Positions 45,282 through 52,229 of a stretch of DNA of 64,000 bases are shown here, one piece after another. The number at the start of each line of letters is the position of its first letter. Within the stretch, counting starts at the first letter, position 1. Below the pieces are notes generated by a model. The model was given only the letters and a program-made list of their open reading frames with translations. It searched no databases and was not told where the DNA came from. The stretch is taken from contig JAPPEU010000025.1 of the NCBI GenBank assembly GCA_028875245.1, positions 62,001-126,000 on the forward strand, given 5' to 3'. Source of the stretch: Chloroflexota bacterium (lineage in GTDB: Bacteria > Chloroflexota > Anaerolineae > Aggregatilineales > Phototrophicaceae). The position numbers and the translations under genes are program-made.

Positions 45282-46171
45282 GCTTTGGCATCCTCGCCGC
45301 CGGGGACGGCCGGGCTCAAGACGATGACATTGTCAAAGCGCAGGACGACCCCAGCGCCGCCGGTGCCGGTGGATTGCGCCATGACGCCGATTTTGCCGGT
45401 CCCGTTACTTTCGTCTTGATAAACATCAAGCATTCTCCCGTCAATGCACTCGCCGCCGACATAGGTGCTGGCGGCGTCTTCATCATCCGGCAGGCAGACT
45501 GAAACGGGAGCGCCGTTGATGGTGAAGCGGTAACGGGCATCGCGGGCGAGCACGCGAATCGTGTTTGCCGCGTCAAGCCCCTGACGAATATGCGGCGAGG
45601 GAATCCAGGCGCTTTTCTGCCTGGTCGTTCCCGCTTCGGTCTTCCACAACGAATAATAGCCATCGCTGCTTATCAAGAAGGCGTAATAACCGGCGGATTC
45701 GGTCACCGGGATGATTTGACGCAGGGCAGCGCCGACCAGTGGCAAGCGCCGATCAACCTCGCAGAGAATAATGGCGGGCAATCCGCAGGAATTATCCGGG
45801 CGTTCTTTTGCTTGAAAAACGACGCCAAATGCGTTATCGACGGGTCCTTGGATCGCTGTCGCCTTGACCGTCAGATCGAAGTCACGGAATTGAGGGCGCG
45901 CGGCCGACCAGGTCGCAGTTTGCGCGCTGGACACCGTCAGCTCAAGCTGCTCATCGACGATTGCCGCGCTCTGCTGCCCGGCGTACAGTTCCCATTCATC
46001 CTGGAAACCGGAAAAATCCGACACATAAAGCAGCGCGCCGGGGGGGGCTTCTAATACAGCGCCCTGCTTCGCCAGCCCGGCGTAGACGAGGTTGGCGGCG
46101 ATCACCGCGAGCGCAAGACAGACAGTCGCCAAGACCAGGATGCGTCTGACGGGAGGTCTCTTAAATCTCAT
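45278..46171 (-). CDS. Membrane-anchored protein with a concanavalin-like domain
   Basis: A 297-residue protein from the ATG at 46171 (MRFKRPPVRR). After a basic start there is one membrane segment (ILVLATVCLALAVIAANLVY), so the remainder is outside the cell. The outer domain reads as a beta-sandwich of the concanavalin/DUF1080 type: LLYVSDFSGFQDEWELYAGQ, then FDLTVKATAIQGPVDNAFGV and FRFDNVIV-like VVLRFDNVIVL near the end. Cys residues in NSCGLP, IILCEVD, VSVCLP and GGECIDG may form disulfides. No function is assigned. Its stop overlaps mtaB. Confidence 0.7.
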   Translation of the reverse strand: MRFKRPPVRRILVLATVCLALAVIAANLVYAGLAKQGAVLEAPPGALLYVSDFSGFQDEWELYAGQQSAAIVDEQLELTVSSAQTATWSAARPQFRDFDLTVKATAIQGPVDNAFGVVFQAKERPDNSCGLPAIILCEVDRRLPLVGAALRQIIPVTESAGYYAFLISSDGYYSLWKTEAGTTRQKSAWIPSPHIRQGLDAANTIRVLARDARYRFTINGAPVSVCLPDDEDAASTYVGGECIDGRMLDVYQDESNGTGKIGVMAQSTGTGGAGVVLRFDNVIVLSPAVPGGEDAKA

Positions 46172-46359
46172 AGTGGAAACTGACGTAGACTCAGACACTG
46201 TACCGGCCGTGCCAAATCTGAAGTGAACGCCGAGATTCTAGCACAGCGCGGCGATATCGTAAATGACGAGGAAAAGAGCCGTTGCGCCTGGCGTTGCGAT
46301 TATCGCTGCTGACATCTTTCCTTCTCAGTCACATGCGGCGACCGAGATGTTGACGGGTC

Positions 46360-46388
46360 TTGACAGGTCGAGTTTATGACAGTAGAGT
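46360..46388 (+). promoter_or_regulatory. Promoter of the lysC leader
   Basis: A perfect TTGACA (46360-46365) is followed at 17 bases by TAGAGT (46383-46388), giving a start near 46395. A second, weaker TTGACG lies at 46350-46355. Confidence 0.75.
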
Positions 46389-46419
46389 ATCGTCGAAGGC
46401 AAGCTGAAACTGATTTGCT

Positions 46420-46512
46420 ATGTTTGCAGCCGAGTCCATCAAGATCACAATGATGACCATGACGACTACGATGCGCCAAGGCGCGCGACGTGGAGGTTTC
46501 GCTTTGCTGTAG
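46420..46512 (+). CDS. lysC leader peptide rich in Ile/Lys/Thr/Met codons
   Basis: A 30-codon reading frame from the ATG at 46420 to the TAG at 46510-46512, or 20 codons from the ATG at 46450. Codons at 46438-46473 read IKITMMTMTTTM without interruption. All four amino acids are made from aspartate through aspartokinase, the enzyme encoded next. The remaining part is RQGARRGGFALL. This is the pattern of a regulatory leader peptide such as ThrL, extended to Lys and Met. Neither start has a strong Shine-Dalgarno sequence: AAGG at 46396-46399 is distant, and AAGA lies five bases before 46450. Confidence 0.75.
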   Translation: MFAAESIKITMMTMTTTMRQGARRGGFALL

Positions 46513-46556
46513 ACGCAATAGGACGAGCGGCAAACGGGCGTGTGGAAACCTCCACG
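46489..46556 (+). promoter_or_regulatory. Antiterminator pairing of the lysC leader
   Basis: CGTGGAGGTTTC (46489-46500), inside the leader ORF, is perfectly complementary over 12 bases to GAAACCTCCACG (46545-46556). That partner lies in the apex of the terminator, so both structures cannot exist together. A ribosome stalled on any codon of 46438-46473 would cover bases up to about 46485 and leave the first strand free. A ribosome at the stop codon (46510) would cover much of it. Confidence 0.7.
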
Positions 46557-46570
46557 CGCCCGTTTTATTT
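46532..46570 (+). terminator. Attenuator terminator before lysC
   Basis: A stem of 12 pairs (46535-46546 with 46551-46562, one G-T) around the loop AACC is extended by three A-T pairs, then TATTT. It ends 11 bases before the lysC ribosome binding site, so it acts on lysC and not on an upstream gene. Confidence 0.85.
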
Positions 46571-46592
46571 GTCTGAGAGCGAGGAGTTGTTG

Positions 46593-48038
46593 ATGGCCAG
46601 ATTCACGATGAAATTCGGCGGCACGTCGGTGGGGTCGCCCGCGGCAATTGAGCAGGTCGCCAAGATCGTTCGCGACTATTTGGCGCAGGGTCATGAGTTG
46701 GCGGTCGTGGTATCCGCCATGTCGGACATAACCGACATGCTGCTCGAATCGGCTGCGGCGGCCGCTGCCGGAGACAAAGACAGCTGCCTCGCCATCAATG
46801 CCGCCATCGGCGACAGGCATCTGGCCGTCATCGACGCCCTGATTGACGCGCGGACGCCGCGTGACGCAATCCGCCATACAGTCGCCGGATTGCTGCGGCA
46901 GCATCGGGAACTGTGCGAAGCCGTCAGCATTTTGGGCGAGGCAAGCCCACGCATATCGGACGCGCTTGTATCTTTCGGCGAACGCCTGAGCAGCCGCGTT
47001 CTCACCGCCGTCATGGCCGCCGAAGGGCTGCCGGTGAAGCAGTTCGACTCCAATCGCTATATCATAACGGACAACGACTTTCAGAATGCCGATCCACTCT
47101 GGGAAGAGACCGAGTCGCGAATCACTGGGGGACTGCTTCCGGAAACGAAGGCCGGCATTACACCCGTCATCACCGGCTTCATCGGCGCCACGCCGGACGG
47201 GACGCTCACGACCTTGGGGCGCGGCGGGAGCGACTTCAGCGCGGCCATCTTTGCCGCCTGCCTCGGCAGCGACGAGTTGATCATCTGGACCGATGTCGAC
47301 GGCGTGATGACGACCGACCCGCGACTGGATGAGCGGGCGCGGGTCTTGCCCTATGTGTCTTATCAAGAGATCGGCGAGCTCGCCTTTTATGGCGCGAAAG
47401 TCCTGCATCCCAAAACGGTGCAGCCGATCATCAGCCGCGATATCCCCCTGCGCGTCCGCAACACATTCAATCCCTCGGAGGCCGGCACTTTGGTCGGCTC
47501 GCGCCCCCAGACAAGCGAAACCGTGATCAAGGCCGTTACGGGCATAAGAGACGTCTCCATGCTGACTGTCGGCGGGCCCGGAATGCTGGGCGTGCCTGGT
47601 ATCGCCGGGCGGACGTTTCTGGCGACGGCCAGCGCGGGCGCCAACATCTTGATGATTTCACAGGCTTCCTCCGAGCAGAGCTTCTGTTTCACCGTTGTCG
47701 ACCCGCTGGCGCATCAAGTGAAAACCGCGGTGGAGCGAGAGCTGCAGCGAGAGATTCTGCACAAGGACATTGACAGCGTGGATGTGCTGAGCGAAATCGT
47801 CATCATCACGGTCGTTGGCTCGGGGATGCGCGGTACGCCCGGTGTGGCCGGCCGCGTGTTCTCGCTGTTAGGCGAGCACGGAATCAACGTCTTGGCGATC
47901 GCGCAGGGCTCATCCGAATGCAGCATTTCTTTCATCGTCGCCGAGGATGACCTGGAGCGGGCGGTCGGCGAGCTGCATACGCTGGCGCTTGAGACGGTGG
48001 AGAATGATTGTGTCAACGGCTTGGCCAGCCCTTATTGA
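46593..48038 (+). CDS. lysC: Aspartate kinase
   Basis: Phosphorylates aspartate, the first step towards lysine, threonine, methionine and isoleucine. The 481-residue protein has the kinase signature MKFGGTSVGS (6-15), the substrate/ATP blocks GFIGATPDGTLTTLGRGGSD and FSAAIFAA, and two ACT domains (about 320-390 and 405-475) that bind effectors. MLTVGGPGMLGVPGIAGR and VVGSGMRGTPGVAGRVF begin them. It is a stand-alone kinase with no homoserine dehydrogenase fused. The ATG at 46593 has GAGGAG six bases upstream. Expression is probably governed by the leader attenuator, with feedback on the protein through the ACT domains. Confidence 0.96.
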   Translation: MARFTMKFGGTSVGSPAAIEQVAKIVRDYLAQGHELAVVVSAMSDITDMLLESAAAAAAGDKDSCLAINAAIGDRHLAVIDALIDARTPRDAIRHTVAGLLRQHRELCEAVSILGEASPRISDALVSFGERLSSRVLTAVMAAEGLPVKQFDSNRYIITDNDFQNADPLWEETESRITGGLLPETKAGITPVITGFIGATPDGTLTTLGRGGSDFSAAIFAACLGSDELIIWTDVDGVMTTDPRLDERARVLPYVSYQEIGELAFYGAKVLHPKTVQPIISRDIPLRVRNTFNPSEAGTLVGSRPQTSETVIKAVTGIRDVSMLTVGGPGMLGVPGIAGRTFLATASAGANILMISQASSEQSFCFTVVDPLAHQVKTAVERELQREILHKDIDSVDVLSEIVIITVVGSGMRGTPGVAGRVFSLLGEHGINVLAIAQGSSECSISFIVAEDDLERAVGELHTLALETVENDCVNGLASPY

Positions 48039-48047
48039 GCATGATGC

Positions 48048-48935
48048 CTAGCTGGCCACAAGCTGCTGCAAGATGGCGCCCCAGTGCGAAAACAGCATGA
48101 AGTGCCCGGCTTGCTCTTCAAGGCGCAGCCGCGCGTTGGGGATCAGCCCCGCCATACGCTCGCCGACAACGGGCGAACAGAAGGCGTCGGCCTCTCCCCA
48201 CCAAATATCGACGGGAATCCGAATCGATTGCAGATGGAAACCCCAGGGCCTGATGAGCGTCGCCACTTCATCAACCAGCGCCTCGCTGCCGCTTCGCCGG
48301 ATCTCCTCCCAGATTTCACGCCGGCTGTTGAAGAGGTTGATGTTGCTCAGCACCTTTTGATCGGCGTATGACAGGGACCCGCCCAATTCTCTGATGTATT
48401 GTTCGGCGCCGCGCTGGGCGTCAAACCAGATGAATCCACGCATCAACAGGCGAAAGAACGATTGATTGCCGCTGGCCAACTGGAACAGCCGGCCATAAAA
48501 GGGATGCAGCGCGCGAAAACCCAGCGCGTGATCAAGCGGCGGCAGCGGCGCGATGACGGCGCAGCGCGATACGATCTGCGGAAAGCGGTAGGCGCAGGCC
48601 AAAGCATAAGGCCCGCCGGCGGAAAAACCCAGGATGGCAAAGCGCTCAAGCTTCAGCGCTTTGCTCAGCAGCATGATGTCATCAACGACATCCATCAGGC
48701 TGCGGCCGATTTTGCGCGTTGACATGCCATAACCGGGCCGATCCACGCCGATCAAGCGGATGCCCAAACGCAATAAAATGGAATCGTCCGGATGCCGAAT
48801 GCTGCGGTTGCCCCAGAGGTCGTGGAATACGATGACGGGGCTGCCTTCAGGGTCGCCATATTGGGCGAAACCAAGCCGGCGTCCGTCCTGAAGTTGCGCT
48901 TGCCGCGCTGTCGCGATTTGTGCCAGCCTTGCCAT
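48048..48935 (-). CDS. Alpha/beta hydrolase
   Basis: A 295-residue alpha/beta-fold hydrolase. The nucleophile is Ser105 in ILGFSAGGPYALA. VIVFHDLWGNRS (34-45) is the oxyanion region. The Asp is in WWGEADAFCSP and the catalytic His in EEQAGHFMLF. The N-terminal DGRRLGFAQYGDPEG is common in members with broad esterase-type activity. It converges on lysC with 9 bases between the stop codons. The substrate is unknown. Confidence 0.87.
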   Translation of the reverse strand: MARLAQIATARQAQLQDGRRLGFAQYGDPEGSPVIVFHDLWGNRSIRHPDDSILLRLGIRLIGVDRPGYGMSTRKIGRSLMDVVDDIMLLSKALKLERFAILGFSAGGPYALACAYRFPQIVSRCAVIAPLPPLDHALGFRALHPFYGRLFQLASGNQSFFRLLMRGFIWFDAQRGAEQYIRELGGSLSYADQKVLSNINLFNSRREIWEEIRRSGSEALVDEVATLIRPWGFHLQSIRIPVDIWWGEADAFCSPVVGERMAGLIPNARLRLEEQAGHFMLFSHWGAILQQLVAS

Positions 48936-49010
48936 CAGTTATCCAGCGAATTGCGGTCCGCGCGCAGAATAGCCGACTTTGCCCCAACATCATAGACCAA
49001 GTCGCGCATG

Positions 49011-49811
49011 TCAGCCGCCTGCGCCCGGATAAACCGCCAACACAGTCGGAACCTGATCGAGCGAGGGCTGGAAATAATCGGCGCCGGGGAGCGCGAGCAG
49101 GGTGCTGCCGCCGCCATCGAGGTTGAATGCGGTTTCGATATCAAGATCCGTCTCGGGCAGATAGGCGCTCAGATCCGCCAGCGACAAACCCAGAAACGGC
49201 GAGACGAGAATCAGAATGTCCCCGCGCTTGTCAATGCCGATCAGCGTCCGGCGCGTCCTTTCGCCGCGCGAGCGGGCGAAGTAAGCCTGCTTGCCATGGT
49301 CCACCAGCAGCGGGAATCCTTGCACAGCTTGCTCAGCGCCCTCAATTGACGATGCGATTTCCGGATGGTTGGCGCGGACAGCGGGGGCGCCATTCCGGAT
49401 GAAAAATGTCCCGCCGCGGTTTTGATAAGCGTCGCCATAAGCCAGCCCATCGCTGAGGACCAGGCCGAGGGCTTCGTACCGGCTGTCAAAGAAGTTGGCA
49501 TTGATGAGGACGCTGGCAGCGGGCGCCAGCGCTCTCCAGGCGGCCAGGCTCGCCGGCTGCCCGGGGCGATAGAGGGCGCGGAATCGATAGCGGCTTGGGT
49601 CGATGCGCACGACGACAAGCTGCGCCAGTTCATCGCCATTTGGCAGCAGCCTGCGCCACTCCAGGCCAGCGGCGATGCGCTGCCAACTCGACTCGGGGGC
49701 GCTCGTTGCCGTCGGCGTAAGCGCAAGCGCGGGCAGCCGATCAAGCGGCAGGCTGCAGGCGCTTGGCAGGCAGGCAACGGCAATGATGAATATCGAGAAC
49801 ATTGTAGACAT
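49011..49811 (-). CDS. Lipoprotein with phosphodiester glycosidase (NAGPA-like) domain
   Basis: A 266-residue protein starting at the ATG at 49811. Its signal ends in a lipobox (LPSAC, Cys near 18), so it should be lipid-anchored by Lgt and LspA. The domain is the NAGPA/DUF2233 type. Marks are SVLINANFFDSRYEALGLVL, GGTFFIRNGAP, LIGIDKRGDILILVSPFLGL and FNLDGGGSTLLAL. The mammalian relative removes GlcNAc from a phosphodiester, and bacterial members probably act on cell-wall or exopolymer phosphodiesters. Frame codons before 49811 cover a GC-rich intergenic segment and are not part of the protein. Confidence 0.85.
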   Translation of the reverse strand: MSTMFSIFIIAVACLPSACSLPLDRLPALALTPTATSAPESSWQRIAAGLEWRRLLPNGDELAQLVVVRIDPSRYRFRALYRPGQPASLAAWRALAPAASVLINANFFDSRYEALGLVLSDGLAYGDAYQNRGGTFFIRNGAPAVRANHPEIASSIEGAEQAVQGFPLLVDHGKQAYFARSRGERTRRTLIGIDKRGDILILVSPFLGLSLADLSAYLPETDLDIETAFNLDGGGSTLLALPGADYFQPSLDQVPTVLAVYPGAGG

Positions 49812-50016
49812 ACGCGCATTGCCGCCGCCCAGGCAAAATACCTTGCGACGCGCCGCGTCTTGCTCCCCCTCCTTGAAGCTTCGGGGAAGGGTCCAGGGGG
49901 TGGGGGCGGCCGTCCGCTTTTGCCGTCTGCAACTGATCACTTTATCGCATGTCAATCCTGGCCGCGCTGAGAATAATCATTCTCCCAAGCTGGCGGCTTC
50001 CGCCAATCGTTTAAGG

Positions 50017-51195
50017 CTAGGCCAGCTGCTGCGCCATCCCGCCGATGCGCTCGACAGCCTCGCGGAGTTTGTTCATGTCTTCAGCGAAGGAGAAACGGAT
50101 ATGCGCGTCTTTCGTGATGCCAAAGGCGCTGCCCGGAACGCCCACCACGACCGCTTCCTCCAGAATGGCGTTGGCCACTTCTTCGCTTGTCTTTGCAGTC
50201 GAATCCACTTTGGGAAAGGCGTAGAACGCGCCCTCGATATCAGGGCAGGACATATTTGGAATGCTGTTGAAAGACTGGACCATGAAGTCGCGCCGTTCCT
50301 GATAAGCAGCCCGCATCATCTCGACGCAGTCTTGCGGACCGTTCAGCGCGGCGACGGCGGCATGCTGTGTAAAGGTGGCGGCTGAGGTGGCCGTTTGCGA
50401 ATTGAACTTGCCGGCGACGGCGATTACTTCGCTGGGGCCCGCCAGCCAGCCCAGGCGCCAACCGGTCATGGCGTAGGCTTTGGACATGCCATTGATGATG
50501 ATTACGCGGTTGGCAATCTCCGGAATGGACGCGAGCGAAACGGCCGGCCGGCCGTCAAAGTTCAGCTTTTCATAGATCTCATCGGAAATAATATACAAGT
50601 CGGATTCCAGCGCCAAAGTCGCTACCGACTCGATCTCCTCCGACGACAGCATGTGCCCCGTCGGGTTGCAAGGCGAATTGATGATGATGGCCTTCGTCCG
50701 CTCGGTGACATGGGCGCGCAGATGCTCAAGGCGGAGGCGATAATTGTCGTCGCTGCCCGTCTCGATCGGCACGGGAACGCCGCCGACCATGACTGTGATG
50801 GATGGATAGCTCACCCAGTAGGGCGCCGGGATCAAGACCTCATCGCCGGGATCAAGCATCGCCTTCAGCGCGAGGAAGAGCGCCAGCTTGCCGCCCGGCG
50901 TCACGATGATATCGCTCATGGGGTCAACCCGCACCTTGCTGTCACGCTCGGTTTTGACGGCGATGGCTTCCAACAGCGGGCGGATCCCCTTCGAGGGCGC
51001 TGCGTAGCGCGTCTCGCCGTCCTTTATCGCCTTGACGGCGGCCTCGACGATGTGCGGCGGGGTGTCAAAATCGGGCTCTCCGCCAGCAAGGCCGATCACG
51101 GAACGTCCCTCCGCCGCCAACTGCTTTGCCTTGTCGTTCATCGCAATCGTCGGCGACGCGCTGATTTGTTTTGCCAATTGCGTCGGATTTGGCAT
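50017..51195 (-). CDS. Aspartate-type class I aminotransferase
   Basis: A 392-residue fold type I PLP aminotransferase. The cofactor Lys is Lys239 in IINGMSKAYAMTGWRLGW. NSPCNPTGHML (173-183), YIISDEIYEKL and the C-terminal IRFSFAED with its carboxylate-binding Arg follow the 1b/1-gamma aspartate aminotransferases. The ATG at 51195 follows GAGGA at six bases. The enzyme interconverts aspartate and oxaloacetate, which feeds the same pathway as LysC. It is not in one operon with lysC. Confidence 0.93.
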   Translation of the reverse strand: MPNPTQLAKQISASPTIAMNDKAKQLAAEGRSVIGLAGGEPDFDTPPHIVEAAVKAIKDGETRYAAPSKGIRPLLEAIAVKTERDSKVRVDPMSDIIVTPGGKLALFLALKAMLDPGDEVLIPAPYWVSYPSITVMVGGVPVPIETGSDDNYRLRLEHLRAHVTERTKAIIINSPCNPTGHMLSSEEIESVATLALESDLYIISDEIYEKLNFDGRPAVSLASIPEIANRVIIINGMSKAYAMTGWRLGWLAGPSEVIAVAGKFNSQTATSAATFTQHAAVAALNGPQDCVEMMRAAYQERRDFMVQSFNSIPNMSCPDIEGAFYAFPKVDSTAKTSEEVANAILEEAVVVGVPGSAFGITKDAHIRFSFAEDMNKLREAVERIGGMAQQLA

Positions 51196-51500
51196 TTGAA
51201 TCCTCAATTTATATCTCGATAGTCGCAGCAGATCGCAGGCAGTGTATACGTTTAGGCCAGCGCATAAAAGGGTGGGTCAGCGCTTGCGCGTCTGTTTCGA
51301 CCCTGGCGGCGCTGGGCGCGAAAGCCGACGCGGAAGAATCCAGGACGAAACTGTCGCTTACATTGTGTAGAATAGAACTTGGCGTCGCGCCGTCTGCGCT
51401 TGTGGCGATTGCGAAATGAGGGCTTATCAGAGCTAGACGATGTCCGATTTGATTCGATTCTTCATTGCCGGGGCGCCGGCCGCCCCGAGCACAATTGTCA
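51196..51500. other. Intergenic region between aminotransferase and methyltransferase genes
   Basis: A divergent gap of 305 bases. The only structure I see is a GC-rich hairpin, GGGGCG (51470-51475) with CGCCCC (51481-51486), just before the methyltransferase ATG. It has no T tract. No gene is supported here, and no promoter match is strong. Confidence 0.5.
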
Positions 51501-52229
51501 ATGACGCGCTCTGACCTGGCATCCCTGCGGGGCGAGCCCAGCTATGTTTGGCGCGCGGGCCAGGAACGCCGGCTGCGGATGATGGCGAAGTGGGCGCCGC
51601 TCGCCGGGGCGCATGTTCTCGTCGCCGGCTGCGGCGTCGGCATGTACGCCGGGCAGATTCGCGAGTGCTTTACCGACCGCGTGGAAGCCTTCGATATCGA
51701 ATTCAGCCGCGCGCGCGCCGCTCGCCAAGGCATCCCCAATGCCCTGGTTTCGGCCGGCGAAGACATCCCCTACGCCGCTTCGTCATTTGATGTTGTGCTC
51801 TCGCATGAAGTCATCGAGCATGTCCGCGATGACCGCCGCTGCCTGCGGGAGATGCTGCGCGTCACCACAAGCGGCGGGCGCATTCTGCTGTTTTGCCCCA
51901 ATCGCTGGTATCCCTTCGAGACCCATGGCCATTATTGGCGGGGCGAATATCATTTTGGCAATACGCCGCTGATCAATTATTTGCCCGAGCCCTGGCGCGG
52001 AAAGCTGGCGCCGCACGTGCGCGCCTACACAGCGGCTGAGCTGAAGCGCCTGTTGGCTATACCCGGCGCCGCCATCCTTCATCATTCGCGGATTTATGGC
52101 GGTTATGACAATATCATCGCGCGCTTCGGCGGGCCGGCCATTCTCCTGCGGGATTTGCTGCACCGGCTTGAAGGCAGCCTGCTGGATACCTGGGCGCTGT
52201 CTCACTTTGTGGTGATTGAAAAGCGCTGA
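51501..52229 (+). CDS. Class I SAM-dependent methyltransferase
   Basis: A 242-residue methyltransferase. Motif I is HVLVAGCGVGMYAG, the acidic residue after strand 2 is in EAFDIEFSRA, and motif IV is SSFDVVLSHEVIEHVRDDRR. SGGRILLFCPNRWYPFETHG follows as the post-IV strand. This Methyltransf_11 type acts on many small molecules and lipids. The ATG at 51501 is chosen because upstream codons encode nothing recognisable. It meets the transglutaminase gene end to end. Confidence 0.86.
   Translation: MTRSDLASLRGEPSYVWRAGQERRLRMMAKWAPLAGAHVLVAGCGVGMYAGQIRECFTDRVEAFDIEFSRARAARQGIPNALVSAGEDIPYAASSFDVVLSHEVIEHVRDDRRCLREMLRVTTSGGRILLFCPNRWYPFETHGHYWRGEYHFGNTPLINYLPEPWRGKLAPHVRAYTAAELKRLLAIPGAAILHHSRIYGGYDNIIARFGGPAILLRDLLHRLEGSLLDTWALSHFVVIEKR

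Noticed and set aside
46395-46590. Lysine riboswitch upstream of lysC
   Set aside because: The leader is shorter than a lysine riboswitch, I see no multi-helix core, and the regulatory codons with the terminator/antiterminator pair account for the structure.
46374-47408. Long minus-strand frame over the lysC leader and lysC
   Set aside because: It mirrors the lysC coding strand and contains no known domain. The leader peptide and terminator explain the region better.
49855-49920. GC-rich segment GGGGAAGGGTCCAGGGGGTG before the phosphodiester glycosidase gene
   Set aside because: It resembles a dispersed intergenic repeat, but only one copy is in the window, so it cannot be shown to repeat here.
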